From the NCBI RefSeq assembly GCF_026340305.1, contig NZ_JAPEPI010000004.1, forward strand, positions 424,431 to 488,430: a stretch of DNA of 64,000 bases, in the 5' to 3' direction. The notes under the pieces were generated by a model. That model was not told the origin of the DNA, did not search any database, and worked only from the letters and a program-made list of their open reading frames with translations. Position numbers and translations under genes: made by a program. Shown in pieces: positions 42,988-52,533 of the stretch (within the stretch, counting starts at the first letter, position 1; every line of letters starts with the position of its first letter). The DNA comes from Streptomyces sp. NBC_01381. GTDB lineage: Bacteria; Actinomycetota; Actinomycetes; Streptomycetales; Streptomycetaceae.

Positions 42988-43671
42988 CTAGTCCACGAGC
43001 CCCGCATGGTGCGCCAGGATCGCCGCCTGGACGCGGTTGGTGAGGGAGAGCTTCGACAGGATCCGGCTGATGTGGGTCTTTGCGGTGGCCTCGCTCACGT
43101 GCAGGGCCGCGGCGATGCCGGTGTTGGAGAGGCCGCCGCTCAGGGCGATCAGGACCTCGCGCTCCTTTTCCGTCAGGGCCTCCAGGCGGCTGCGGGCCTC
43201 GGAGCGGCGGCGCTGCCGCCCGGCGGAGGGGCCGTCGTCGTCCTCCGCGAAGCGGCGGATGAGGCGGCGGGTCACCTTCGGGGAGAGCATCGCGTCGCCG
43301 CGGGCCGCGCTGCGCACCGCAGCGATCATGTCATCCGCGGTGGCGTCCTTCAGCAGGAAACCGACCGCCCCGTGACGTAGCGCTGTCTGGACGTACTCGT
43401 CCAGGTCGAAGGTGGTCAGCACGACGACGTGCGGCGGGCGGGGTGAGCGGGTGAGGCGCTCTGTGGCGGTCAGGCCGTCGGAGCGGGGCATCCGGATGTC
43501 CATCAGGACGACGTCCGGCTCCAGGGCGGCGGCCATCGACACCGCCGTATTGCCGTCCGATGCCTCGCCCACCACTTCGATGTCGGGGGCGGACGCCAAG
43601 ATGGTGCTGAGCATGGAGCGCACCATCCACTCGTCGTCCACGATCAGGACCCGGGTCGTCGTCTCGCTCAT
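42988..43671 (-). CDS. NarL/LuxR-type response regulator
   Basis: 227 residues. The receiver has DD at 12-13, the phosphoacceptor Asp58 in LMDIRMP, Thr in VVVLTTFDLDEY and Lys in FLLKDATADD. The HTH is LSNTGIAAALHVSEATAKTH. It overlaps the kinase stop by four bases (ATGA), so it forms a coupled two-component system. Confidence 0.92.
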   Translation of the reverse strand: MSETTTRVLIVDDEWMVRSMLSTILASAPDIEVVGEASDGNTAVSMAAALEPDVVLMDIRMPRSDGLTATERLTRSPRPPHVVVLTTFDLDEYVQTALRHGAVGFLLKDATADDMIAAVRSAARGDAMLSPKVTRRLIRRFAEDDDGPSAGRQRRRSEARSRLEALTEKEREVLIALSGGLSNTGIAAALHVSEATAKTHISRILSKLSLTNRVQAAILAHHAGLVD

Positions 43672-44858
43672 CGCGTGGCTTCCATGCGGGTGGGCTGCTT
43701 CTGGGGTACGTCGTCCAGCGGGATCTCGGCGGCGATCTCGAAGCCGCCTTCCGGGGTCGGACCTGCGGTGAGTTCGCCGCCGACGAGCCGTATCCGTTCG
43801 GCGATGCCGAGCAGGCCGTGGCCGCCGCTGGGCAGACCGGAGGGGTTGCCGCCGATACCGTGCTGGTTGATCACCGTGAGGTGCAGCAGCCGGCGGGTGC
43901 AGTGGACTCGGACGTGGGTTTCGGCGTCGGCGGCGTGCTTGTGGACGTTGGTCAGGGCCTCCTGCACCACCCGGTAGACGGCGTGCTCGATCAGGGCCGG
44001 CAGCTCGGGTGGGCGGTTGGTGCCGTGCTCTCCGGTCAGTTCGAGGGTGGCCGGCGTCCCCAGGCTGCGGGAGTCGGCGATCAGGGTCTCCAGCTCTGCC
44101 AGGCCGGGCTGCGGAGCGAGCGGCGCCTCGGATCGGGTGTGCAGAACCTCCACCAGCGAGCGGAGCTCGGTCAGTGCCTCGCGGCCGATCGCGCCGATCT
44201 GCTTGCCCATGTCGACGGCGGACGCGCCCTTGGTCGCCTCGAGGGCGGTCGCGTGCAGCACCATCAGGGACACGCGGTGGGTGACGACGTCGTGCATGTC
44301 CCGGGCGATCTGGGCGCGCTCGTCGCTGCGGGCCTGCAGCACCCGCTGCTGCTGATCGCGCTCGGCCCGCTCGGCGCGCTCGCGCAGCTCGGCCATGAGG
44401 CGGCGGCGGGCGCCCATGTACAGGCCGAGCAGGGCCGGGAAGACGCAGATGCCCACGCTCATGATTGCTGCGTCAAAGCCGCCGCCCCGCCATATCGGCA
44501 GGGCGACCACCGTGACGGCGACTGTGGAGGCGACGGCGACCCGGCGCCAGGAGGCGGCGCGGTCGGCCAGGGTGTACTGCGCGAACACCACGGCGATCCA
44601 GGCCGAGAGCACCACATAGGCGCCCAGCGCAGCCAGCAGAAGCAGCTCGGGACGGCGCTGACGGAACCATGACGCGAGGCCGACGACCAGCCCGACCGGG
44701 ATCGCCACGAAGAGCGGCGGGTGCGCGGCAAGGTAGTCGAACTGCGCGGGCATCCCGTCGATGGCGGCCGTGGCCGCGGCGAAGGCCAGCGCCACGAGGG
44801 CGCCCTCCACCGGCCGCAGGCGTTCCCGGTGGCCCGTCAGGCGACTGTCCCATGTCAT
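43668..44858 (-). CDS. Sensor histidine kinase (HisKA_3 type)
   Basis: 396 residues. Five or six N-terminal membrane helices (residues 16-145), the phosphoaccepting His189 in RAQIARDMHDVVTHRVSLMV, and the ATPase N-box in VQEALTNVHKHA (Asn304) with SGGHGLLGIAERI as a G-box. Signal unknown. Partner is the overlapping NarL-type regulator. Confidence 0.92.
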   Translation of the reverse strand: MTWDSRLTGHRERLRPVEGALVALAFAAATAAIDGMPAQFDYLAAHPPLFVAIPVGLVVGLASWFRQRRPELLLLAALGAYVVLSAWIAVVFAQYTLADRAASWRRVAVASTVAVTVVALPIWRGGGFDAAIMSVGICVFPALLGLYMGARRRLMAELRERAERAERDQQQRVLQARSDERAQIARDMHDVVTHRVSLMVLHATALEATKGASAVDMGKQIGAIGREALTELRSLVEVLHTRSEAPLAPQPGLAELETLIADSRSLGTPATLELTGEHGTNRPPELPALIEHAVYRVVQEALTNVHKHAADAETHVRVHCTRRLLHLTVINQHGIGGNPSGLPSGGHGLLGIAERIRLVGGELTAGPTPEGGFEIAAEIPLDDVPQKQPTRMEATR

Positions 44859-45000
44859 GGCTGCAGGCTAGCGGCGGTGCGGGAGGGCACGCGTCAATCG
44901 ATAGTTGTACGCAGCATCGCCCGGCCCGCAACTTTCCGCCGAGGAAGAGAGCGAGGATCGGCGGATGCCCGGCCGGTGCGGTGATCGCCACGCTGCCGGC

Positions 45001-45147
45001 ATGCCTGAGATCACCGAATCCACCACAGCAGAGCGCCGCCGCCTCCGGCTCCTCGCCGACCAGATCACCCGCGACCTCCGCCGGCCACGCAGACGCCCAA
45101 CACAGCCGCCGTCTACCACGGCCCGACGGTCGCAGGGCCGGGGGTGA
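45001..45147 (+). CDS. Short basic protein upstream of the multicopper oxidase
   Basis: 48 residues (MPEITESTTAERRRLRLLAD then basic and Pro/Thr-rich). Its stop overlaps the oxidase GTG (GTGA at 45144-45147), which suggests coupling, but the ribosome site is weak, and the sequence could be coincidental. Confidence 0.3.
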   Translation: MPEITESTTAERRRLRLLADQITRDLRRPRRRPTQPPSTTARRSQGRG

Positions 45148-47258
45148 CGGTCATGGCCATGTACGTAACCGCAGCCGGACTTGAGCTCGCGCTGGGCATC
45201 GTCCTGCTCCCCGCCTGGCTGATCGCCGCCGTCACGACGGGCCTGCAGCCAGGCCGCCGCACCGCCGGCCGCATGCGGCGGATGTCCCGTATCGCGCTGG
45301 TGCTGGTGGCCCTCGCCCTGCTGCTCACCGCGGCCAGGCTCGTCACGTACGGGCTGCTCGCCCTTCATGGGTGGGCGTTCGTCGGCGACCGGCGGCTGTT
45401 CACCACCTTCGTCATGCTGCTCCCGGCCGTGATCGCCACCGTCGCTTGGACGGTGCCGTGGCTGATATCCGCCGCCCGGATGCGGCTGCCCGACCGGGAT
45501 GCGCTGGTGCCGCTGGATGAGCAGTCGCGCGCCCGGTCCCCGCGCCACGTCGTGCCGCCCAGGGTCGCGGCCTTCGGCGGCTTCGCCTGCCTCGCGCAGA
45601 TCTTCCTGCCACCGGACCGGTCGTTCTGGATCAGTCTCGTCGCCTACGGGTTGATCACCGCCGCAGTCGCCGGGCTGCTGGTCTGGCGTGCCAACGCGCG
45701 GCTGCAACGCCTGTTCACGGGCCGTGAGATCCCCCGGCGACGGGCACTGGCGGTCCGGCTGGGTACGGCCGTGGTGGCGCTCGGCACCGTGGTGGGGCTG
45801 GTCAACTACGGGATCGCCGACAGCCGGCTTCCGCACACCTTCTCGATGATGAAGGGCAGAGCCGACTGGGGCGGCGGTGCCGCCGGGCAGCACCACGACA
45901 TGGCCGGCGGCCACCACATGGCCTCGGGCACCAGCGGGGCGGACGAGGTGTCCGTCGATAAACTGCGCGGTCCCAGAAGCGGTACGCCCGACCGGCGCTT
46001 CTCCCTCACCGCGCAGGCCAAGAAGGAAAAGCTGGCCTCCGGCAAGACGGTTGACGCCTGGACGTACAACGGCCAGGTCCCCGGCCCTCAACTGCGGGTC
46101 ACCGAGGGCGATCTGGTCGAGATCAAGCTCCGGAACGAGCTGCCCGGCAAGACCCCTGTCACCATCCACTGGCACGGCGTCGACGTCCCCAACGGCGAGG
46201 ATGGCGTGGCCGGCGCCACCCAGGACGCGGTGTTGCCCGGCAAGTCCTTCACCTACCGCTTCCGCGTGGAGGAATCCGGCACCCGCTGGTACCACTCCCA
46301 CCAGGCCGCCTCCGAGCAGGTCGACCGCGGCCTCTTCGGCGCCCTGATCATCGCGCCGAAGAAGCAGACCCGGCCGGTGGACAAGGACGTCAGCGTCCTC
46401 GCCCACGACTGGCAGACCGACAAGGGCCTGGTGTCCGCGATCGGCGCCTCCGACGAGCTGGAGCGGCGCCGAGCCGAGCCGGGCGAGAAGGTGCGGGTAC
46501 GGCTCACCAACACCAGCGGTACCACTCGCGAGTTCGCCATTGACGGCGTCCCGTACAAGGTCACTGCCCTGGACGGCACGGACGTGCACAAGCCGACCGC
46601 GCTCAAGGGCAAGAAGCTGGTGCTCGGCGGCGGCAACCGGATGGACGTCGAATTCACCATGCCCGACGGGCCGGTGCGGGTGACCGACGGCAGTGCGCCG
46701 GACGCGGGCATCGTGTACTCGCCGAACGGCAAGGGGGAATTGAAGGCGGACCTGAGCGGACCCGAATTCGACCCGTACAGCTACGGCAGCCCGAAGAAGA
46801 CGGAACTCCGCCCGGACAGCGACTTCGACCGCGACTACAAGCTCGTCTTCGACGAGTGGCTGGGCTTCTACGACGGCACCTTCGGGCTGAAGCAGACCAT
46901 CAACGGCCGTGTCTTCCCGGACACCCCGATGCTGATGATCAAGGAAGGCGACCTGGCCCGCGCCACCTTCATCAACCGCGGGAACGAGGACCATCCGATG
47001 CATCTGCACGGCCACCACATGCTGGCGCTGAGCAAGAACGGCAAGCGGGCATCCGGCAGCCCGATGTGGCAGGACACCGTGCTCGTCCGGCCCGGCGAAG
47101 AGGTCCAGGTCGCCTTCAAGGCCGACAACCCCGGCATCTGGATGGACCACTGCCACAACTTCTGGCACAGCAAGCTCGGCATGGTCATGCACCTCGCGTA
47201 CGACAAGGTCACCACGCCGTACGAGATCGGCGGCCCCGTCGGCAACAAGCCCGAGTAA
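45144..47258 (+). CDS. Membrane-anchored multicopper oxidase
   Basis: 704 residues. The first 230 carry about six membrane helices (AAGLELALGIVLLPAWLIAA, ALVLVALALLLTAARLVTYG), then a His/Met-rich linker (GQHHDMAGGHHMASG) possibly binding copper, then three cupredoxin domains. Copper ligands are HWHG (about 342), HSH (about 384), HPMHLHGHH (about 617) and HCHNFWHSKLGM (about 669), which supply the T1 and T2/T3 sites. It may oxidise copper(I), phenols or manganese. An ATG at 45153 is an alternative start. Confidence 0.9.
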   Translation: MTVMAMYVTAAGLELALGIVLLPAWLIAAVTTGLQPGRRTAGRMRRMSRIALVLVALALLLTAARLVTYGLLALHGWAFVGDRRLFTTFVMLLPAVIATVAWTVPWLISAARMRLPDRDALVPLDEQSRARSPRHVVPPRVAAFGGFACLAQIFLPPDRSFWISLVAYGLITAAVAGLLVWRANARLQRLFTGREIPRRRALAVRLGTAVVALGTVVGLVNYGIADSRLPHTFSMMKGRADWGGGAAGQHHDMAGGHHMASGTSGADEVSVDKLRGPRSGTPDRRFSLTAQAKKEKLASGKTVDAWTYNGQVPGPQLRVTEGDLVEIKLRNELPGKTPVTIHWHGVDVPNGEDGVAGATQDAVLPGKSFTYRFRVEESGTRWYHSHQAASEQVDRGLFGALIIAPKKQTRPVDKDVSVLAHDWQTDKGLVSAIGASDELERRRAEPGEKVRVRLTNTSGTTREFAIDGVPYKVTALDGTDVHKPTALKGKKLVLGGGNRMDVEFTMPDGPVRVTDGSAPDAGIVYSPNGKGELKADLSGPEFDPYSYGSPKKTELRPDSDFDRDYKLVFDEWLGFYDGTFGLKQTINGRVFPDTPMLMIKEGDLARATFINRGNEDHPMHLHGHHMLALSKNGKRASGSPMWQDTVLVRPGEEVQVAFKADNPGIWMDHCHNFWHSKLGMVMHLAYDKVTTPYEIGGPVGNKPE

Positions 47259-47267
47259 GGAGTTCTG

Positions 47268-47555
47268 ATGCGCCGGAAACAAGTCGTGGCCGCCGTGCTG
47301 GCCGTGTCTCACCGCCGCCACCGCCGAAGGCGGACCTCGCGGGAAGCGCCACGACCGCGCTCGAGAACTGCGGGTGTACCACCACGTACACCGAACCGCC
47401 GGAGTGCGTCGTCGTGATGAACGGCGCCTCCGTCGCCGAGGTCACGCGCTGTCGGCGCTCGGCCTCGGCGACCGCATCGTCGCCAACCAGCAGACGTACG
47501 GCCGCTCCGAGGTCCCCGGCCGGGCCGCGGCCATCGAGAAGCCTCATCCAGCCGG
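47268..47555 (+). pseudogene. Broken metal/siderophore-type binding-protein gene
   Basis: ATG 47268 lies 7 bases after AAGGAG and reads MRRKQVVAAVLAVS, a signal-peptide start, then the frame changes near 47312. In the next frame ALENCGCTTTYTEPPECVVV then MNGASVAEV, and after another change near 47450 ALSALGLGDRIVANQQTYG and SEVPGRAAAIEK continue. These match Fe/siderophore periplasmic-binding proteins. The downstream two lobes are lost. Confidence 0.7.
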
Positions 47556-48126
47556 CTCAGACAAGCAGTACCCGCGCGCGACAGCTCGAAGCCCTGCTTC
47601 GGTTTGGGCGGTGACATCGCCGGTGGGCAGCGTCTTCTTCCCCGCGTCTTGCCCGCGTCGTATCCGGACGTGGGGCGCGGAACGGTCGAGGCGACGTCGA
47701 CGGACTGCGAGTCGATCAACCCCGCGACGACGTGCGAGGGGCGTTCCCATCGTGGACAGCCTTCCGGGCGTCGTCGCTGCGATGACCGATCCGTGGCCCG
47801 CCGTACACGGCTCAGGCGATCTCCAGCCTCGCCTCTAGCGGTCCGGCTCGGTGGCGGGGGCGACGGCGAGGTCGACCCCGGAAGGGTCGTGGGGGAGCGA
47901 GGCGCCGTACCGGGCTGAGTAGCCGGAGGCGACGTGAAGGTGAATCCCGGAGGAGGAATGACGGCACTGTCGAGTCGCGAACGCGTTCGACGGCCGGTCG
48001 GCCGCCCGTCCGGTCGGCCGTCGATGCAGACCCTGGGTTCCCGAAGCTGCGCCGCAGCGGCAAGTGACTATGCGTGAAGCTCTGCCTTGTGACTGGTCTG
48101 GGGCGCAGGGCTGTCTGTGGAGATGG
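47556..48126. other. Mostly noncoding, with a possible 3' fragment on the minus strand
   Basis: No convincing gene. On the minus strand a frame ending at 47835 reads HSSSGIHLHVASGYSARYG and PHDPSGVDLAVAPATEPDR, coding-like but without an upstream half, so it is probably a decayed gene end at about 47835-47960. The rest shows no coding bias. Confidence 0.4.
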
Positions 48127-49131
48127 CTACGGTCTTCCTTCGGTGTCCTTGATGGTGGCCATGCGGTGGGCGATGCGTTGGCATGCCTGGGCGAGTTCGG
48201 GTGGGTGCAGATCGGTGAGTTCGGTGTCGAAGGTGGCGAGGATCCCGGCGATGCCGGCCCAGGACCAGGCGCCGAGGGTGAGTCGGCAGTGCTCGGTGTC
48301 GAGGTGTTCGACGACTGAGCCGCCCGGTGCGAAGCGGGCGACGACGTCGGCCGGCAGGCACAGTCGGGCGCTGCCGGTGCACGGCCAGTCGGCGGCGGTG
48401 TCACCGCGGTCGTGACTGCTCATGACGAAGCGAGCGAGGTCGTGGTGGGGGAGTTCGCGCGGGCTGAAGGGGTGCGTCGTGGGGCGGGGGCGGAGCCGGT
48501 CGACGCGGTGCACTCGCCACTGATCGTCTTCGGGGTCGTAGGCGACCACGTACCACCGGCCGGCCCAGACGACCAGATGGTGGGGCTCGATGCGGCGGGC
48601 GGGCAGGAAGTCGTCGTCAGTGGAGGCGGGGCGTGAGCCGTCGGCGCGCAGCGTTTCGGTGACCAGTACGTGGCGGTGGCGCACCGCGGCTCCCACGGCA
48701 GTGAGCGCGGTCGGGTCGATGGGGGGTGCCGGAAACTCCCAGTAGTTCGGCAGTCTGGTCAGGCGGAGGGACTTCATGGGTTCCCGCAGCGCGGCGGGCA
48801 TGGCCTGTTCCAGGGTGACCAGTGCCCGTGCCGCGTCTTCTCCCAGGCCGAACACCGTGCTGGGTGCGGTCTGCAGGGCCACCGCGACCGCGAGCGCCTG
48901 GTCGTGGTCGAACACCAGCGGGGGGAGTGTGTGCCCCGCGCCGAGCCGGTAACCGCCATCGGGTCCGTGGACGGTGGTGATCGGGTATCCGAGTTCGCGC
49001 AGCGTCTCGATGTCGCGGCGGACGGTGCGCTCGCTGACCTTGAGCGCGGTGGCGAACTCGCGCAGCGACCACTGGCGGCGCGATCCGAACAGAGACAGGA
49101 GTCGCAAGGCCCGTCGTGAGGTGTTCGTCAT
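48127..49131 (-). CDS. WYL/YafY-type transcriptional regulator
   Basis: 334 residues. N-terminal HTH (SLREFATALKVSERTVRRDI), ETLRELGYPITTVHGPDGGY, then the WYL region (RRIEPHHLVVWAGRWYVVAY, where WYL here reads WAGRWYVV). The C-terminus has WAGIAGILATFDTEL. WYL domains bind nucleic acid or small ligands and regulate defence and metabolism. It is divergent from a FAD monooxygenase, its probable target. Confidence 0.87.
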   Translation of the reverse strand: MTNTSRRALRLLSLFGSRRQWSLREFATALKVSERTVRRDIETLRELGYPITTVHGPDGGYRLGAGHTLPPLVFDHDQALAVAVALQTAPSTVFGLGEDAARALVTLEQAMPAALREPMKSLRLTRLPNYWEFPAPPIDPTALTAVGAAVRHRHVLVTETLRADGSRPASTDDDFLPARRIEPHHLVVWAGRWYVVAYDPEDDQWRVHRVDRLRPRPTTHPFSPRELPHHDLARFVMSSHDRGDTAADWPCTGSARLCLPADVVARFAPGGSVVEHLDTEHCRLTLGAWSWAGIAGILATFDTELTDLHPPELAQACQRIAHRMATIKDTEGRP

Positions 49132-49143
49132 CGTCCCAGCATG

Positions 49144-49176
49144 ACCGGTAGTGGCCACTCGGTGTCCCCTACCGGT
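49144..49176 (+). promoter_or_regulatory. Candidate operator between WYL regulator and monooxygenase
   Basis: ACCGGTAG (49144-49151) and CTACCGGT (49169-49176) form a perfect 8-bp inverted repeat with a 17-base spacer in the divergent intergenic region, placed to control both promoters. Confidence 0.5.
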
Positions 49177-49223
49177 GTCACGGTGGAGCGCCCGAGCAGG
49201 CGAACAGTGACGGAAAAGGACGA

Positions 49224-50468
49224 ATGGGTATGCGTGTGGTCGTGGTCGGTGGCGGGATCGGTGGACTCGCATTGGGGGCGGGGTTGCGCCGCCGGGGGTA
49301 CGAGGTGGCGGTGTTCGACCGCGACAACGACGTGGCGGCGACCGGGGGTTACCACATCACCCTCGACGAGCGGGCCCAGTCGGCGCTGCGTGAGTTGGTG
49401 GCGCCGGAGATCATGAGGCGACTCCTTGCGTCGGCCTCGGCGCTGCGGCTGCGTGACCGCGACGCGTTCTGGGACCGTCGCGGCCGGCTGCTCGGCCACG
49501 GTCCCGATCTCACCGGCCACCCCGGTATCGACGTCGACCGCATCACCCTGCGCAGACTGCTGGCCGAGGCGGTCGGCGACGACCTGCATCTGGGCAGGAC
49601 CGTGTCCCAGGTCAGCCGTGGCGACGACGGCATGCCCCGAGTGCTGTTCACCGACGCCGAACCGGTCTCGGCGGATCTGGTGGTGGGCGCGGACGGCGCC
49701 CACTCCGTGGTCGCCCGGCACCTGGCGGGAGGCCCGACCAACAGCCCGGCGGGCATCGTCGGCTTCTCCGGCCGTACCCTCCGCGGGGACCTGAGCCCCG
49801 GTGAACAGCAACGGCTCGGCCCACGATCGGGGCTGGCAATGGGACCACGGGGGGCGGCGTTGTACGTCGGCTTCCTCGACCCGGTCGGCAACGCCGTGCT
49901 CGACGCCCCCGAGCTGCGGATGTCCGTCACCACCGGCCCCACCTACATCTGGGGCGCCATGTTCCCCGAATCTGCCGCGACCGACTCCCTGCGCGCCCTG
50001 CGCGGCGGCGAGTTGCAGGCCGCGCTGCTCGAACGATTCCGCGAGCGCGGCTGGGCCGAGCGCCCCCTTGAGGTCATCGCCCGCGCGGACCCGCACAGCG
50101 TGGCGGCGTACCGCTTCAACGCCGCCTCGACCCGCGCCGCCGAGCTCGCTCCCTGGCCCGCGGGGTGTATCACCGCGCTCGGCGACGCCGTCCATGCGAC
50201 ACCGCCCACCGCCGGAATGGGGGCCGGCGCGGCCATCCGCGATGCCGCCGCCCTGCTTCAGCACTTGGGCGACGTCGCTGACGGCACCACCACGCCTGCC
50301 GATGCTGTGCACCGGTTCGAGGCAGGCATGCGCCGGCGCGGCAGCGAGATCCTCACCCTTGCCATGCGAACGGTCCGCCTGGTGCTGGCGACCGACACCG
50401 CACTGGGTGCCGCCGCTACCGTCGTGGCCACCCCGATCCTGTCCGCCGCGGCCCGGCTGCGTCATTGA
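49224..50468 (+). CDS. FAD-dependent monooxygenase
   Basis: 414 residues. GGGIGGLALGAG (9-20) is the FAD Rossmann motif, SADLVVGADGAHSVVAR the second FAD contact, and CITALGDAVHATPPTAGMGA the GD motif. It belongs to the PHBH/aromatic hydroxylase group. ATG 49224 is 3 bases after AAGGACGA. Ribosome site good. Likely hydroxylates a small aromatic or polyketide-like compound under control of the WYL regulator. Confidence 0.88.
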   Translation: MGMRVVVVGGGIGGLALGAGLRRRGYEVAVFDRDNDVAATGGYHITLDERAQSALRELVAPEIMRRLLASASALRLRDRDAFWDRRGRLLGHGPDLTGHPGIDVDRITLRRLLAEAVGDDLHLGRTVSQVSRGDDGMPRVLFTDAEPVSADLVVGADGAHSVVARHLAGGPTNSPAGIVGFSGRTLRGDLSPGEQQRLGPRSGLAMGPRGAALYVGFLDPVGNAVLDAPELRMSVTTGPTYIWGAMFPESAATDSLRALRGGELQAALLERFRERGWAERPLEVIARADPHSVAAYRFNAASTRAAELAPWPAGCITALGDAVHATPPTAGMGAGAAIRDAAALLQHLGDVADGTTTPADAVHRFEAGMRRRGSEILTLAMRTVRLVLATDTALGAAATVVATPILSAAARLRH

Positions 50469-50703
50469 CGATCAGTGCCGGTGCAGGCCCCGCGGCTCAG
50501 CTTGTTCCCTGCCCTCCGGTTGTTCCCTGACCTCCGGGAACGAATCGACCCGTTGAACAAGCCCGCCGTAGGCGCCGCTTCGGTCCCACCGGCCACCGGC
50601 CGCTGTGGGCTCGCCACACCCTCTTCGGGCAGGCCGGTCCGCAAAGAGGCGCGTCCGGTAGCCGATGGTTCTTCCGGCCCAGGACCGCGATACGGGTAGC
50701 GGG

Positions 50704-51288
50704 CTATGGCTGGCGCCCCAGGTAGGCAGCCAGCCGGGTGTAGACGTCGGCATCGTCGGGCACCGCTACGACCGGGCTGAACGGGCCCTGTTCGCTGCGG
50801 TCTTCGGGCGGCGCGAACTTCGAGAATGCCTGGAGCGCCCGCGCGGCAAGGTCGGGGTCGAGTTCGGCAAGCCGCCGGGTGGCACGGGCGAGGTCCCAGG
50901 AATGAGCAGTGAACTCGTGGGTGTATGCCTCCAGAGCATCCCGGCCGGGCAGCGTGGCCCACGGGAGGGTGACCATTTGGTCGAGCTTCTCGTCATCGGC
51001 CCACACGCGCTCGACCTCGCTACGGGCCCGGGCAAATGCGTCTTTCCAGCCGTCGTCGGCGATGCCGTCGATCACATCGGGGACGTCGCGCGCATCGCCT
51101 CCGGTGCCGACTCGGACGAGCTTGTGCAGCACCGAAACCACATGCCCGAGCAGCGCGCGAACGCTGTAATCGGCACAGGGAGTGCGGTTGCTCAGCTCAT
51201 CGGGCCTCACCGCCGCAACCTGTTTCCCGGCTTGATCAAGGGCTCGGGAGAAGACCGGACGCGGGTCATGGGCCAGTTCAGTTGCCAT
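50704..51288 (-). CDS. TIGR03086-type DinB-like metal-binding protein
   Basis: 194 residues. RTPCADYSVRALLGHVVSVL and TLPGRDALEAYTHEFTAHSW then DLARATRR match TIGR03086 actinobacterial DinB-like proteins, with metal histidines in the HVV and H-x-W positions. Possibly mycothiol-linked. ATG 51288 is the family-consistent start. Confidence 0.85.
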   Translation of the reverse strand: MATELAHDPRPVFSRALDQAGKQVAAVRPDELSNRTPCADYSVRALLGHVVSVLHKLVRVGTGGDARDVPDVIDGIADDGWKDAFARARSEVERVWADDEKLDQMVTLPWATLPGRDALEAYTHEFTAHSWDLARATRRLAELDPDLAARALQAFSKFAPPEDRSEQGPFSPVVAVPDDADVYTRLAAYLGRQP

Positions 51289-51347
51289 GCTGGGGAGGCT
51301 ACAAGGACACACCGACAGGCAGGCCTGGGCTTGATCTGCTGCGACGG

Positions 51348-51490
51348 ACATCCGAGGCGTCCACCCCACGCTCCTCGACCAGCCGGTGAAAGATCCGCGA
51401 GAGACGGAGTGCCGCCGCTTGCGCGGAGCGTCCAGGTCGGCCTGCAGGATCTCGTCGATCACCGGCTCGAACGGACCGGCGCAGTTGCCC
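51348..51490 (-). mobile_element. Fragment of an IS21-family transposase (IstA)
   Basis: On the minus strand, FEPVIDEILQADLDAPRKRR then HSVSR and, after a one-base frame change, RIFHRLVEERGVDASD. This is the IstA N-terminal catalytic region (compare PVIDEIL-ADLDAPRKQRHT). Neither IstB nor terminal repeats are visible, so it is a short relic. Confidence 0.7.
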
Positions 51491-51670
51491 AGGTCCTGGG
51501 ACTCAGCCGAGCCGGGGTGGAGACGGACCGCTGGATCGCCTTCCGCTCTCACTTAGGCATCGAGAGCTTCTACTGCCGACCCGGCATCGAGGGCGCCCAC
51601 GAGAACGCCGGCCGCGAGGTACAGACGGCTGGATGACGTGGCTTTGGGGTGTTGTCGGAACGATGGCATG

Positions 51671-52193
51671 GGTATCTGGACCGACATCTTCATTGCGCCC
51701 GCCATTCCGGCTTTGCTCCCCGCGGGGGAGTTCGAGCGCCTTGTGGTGGATCTCGGCAGGGAGCGACTGGTGCGCACGCCGTGGGCGGTTTTCGCCGGGG
51801 CGTCTCGGTCGAGCGGGCTGTGCTCCTGGCCCGCGGCGAGACCCTCGCCGACGTTGTGCCCGCATTGCGCAGGCTCCGTATGGGCAGCAGGACATTGCCG
51901 TTGCTTTCGACTGCCTGGACTTCAGTAACCTCGTGGTTTTGGACTGCTATTGGTATGAGGGCGAGTGCATCGTGTTGGCGTGTTTTGCCCTGGTCACGCC
52001 GGAGCGCCGGTCGTTGGAGGCGAGCGCTGGCGGCTGGTCGGGCGGGCGGATGCATCCTGTGCAGACGTGCGTGGTCGATACGTTCAAGGTCGACGAGGGC
52101 GCTCCCTGCCTGGCCGTCGTGGCTGTCGCTGCCCGGTACTTCGGAACTGATCTGGTCGCCGGTGAGGTCTGGGAGTGGGGGGTGATGCCCTGA
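51671..52193 (+). pseudogene. Unknown gene broken by two frame changes (first of two copies)
   Basis: Three frames make one protein: GIWTDIFIAPAIPALLPAGE and FERLVVDLGRERLVRTPW, then near 51800 RAVLLARGETLADVVPALRR, then near 51890 QQDIAVAFDCLDFSNLVVLD, LDCYWYEGECIVLACFALV and DLVAGEVWEWGVMP with stop at 52193. No family recognised; it resembles small actinobacterial immunity-type proteins. A second, more diverged copy lies near 57530. Confidence 0.55.
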
Positions 52194-52533
52194 GCCGGGT
52201 CGGCGGACGTTTCAGGCTCGCCTGCGTTGCGACGGAGTTGTCGGTCCGTGGCCGGTGCCAGTCGCGCGCGGGCCCTGGCCGGCTGTGCGCGCTGCCGGGT
52301 TCGTTGGTACAGGACACGGTGTCACCAGGAGCTGTCCTGGCGATCATGCGACCGCCCCGTGCCTGGAGCGTTGTTGTGGGCATGGGGCAGGGTGATCTGT
52401 CAGATGCCGAGTGGGAACGGTTGCGGCACGACTGATCTTTGGACTTCCTCACCTCATGTCATGTGCGCCACCTACCCTTTGGGCTCAGCCATCTGGACAC
52501 CATGGCCTTGGACCGACAAGAAGGCCCCACACC

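Noticed and set aside
44868..47321. Long minus-strand frame opposite the multicopper oxidase
   Set aside because: The plus-strand oxidase has clear copper motifs; the minus frame has none.
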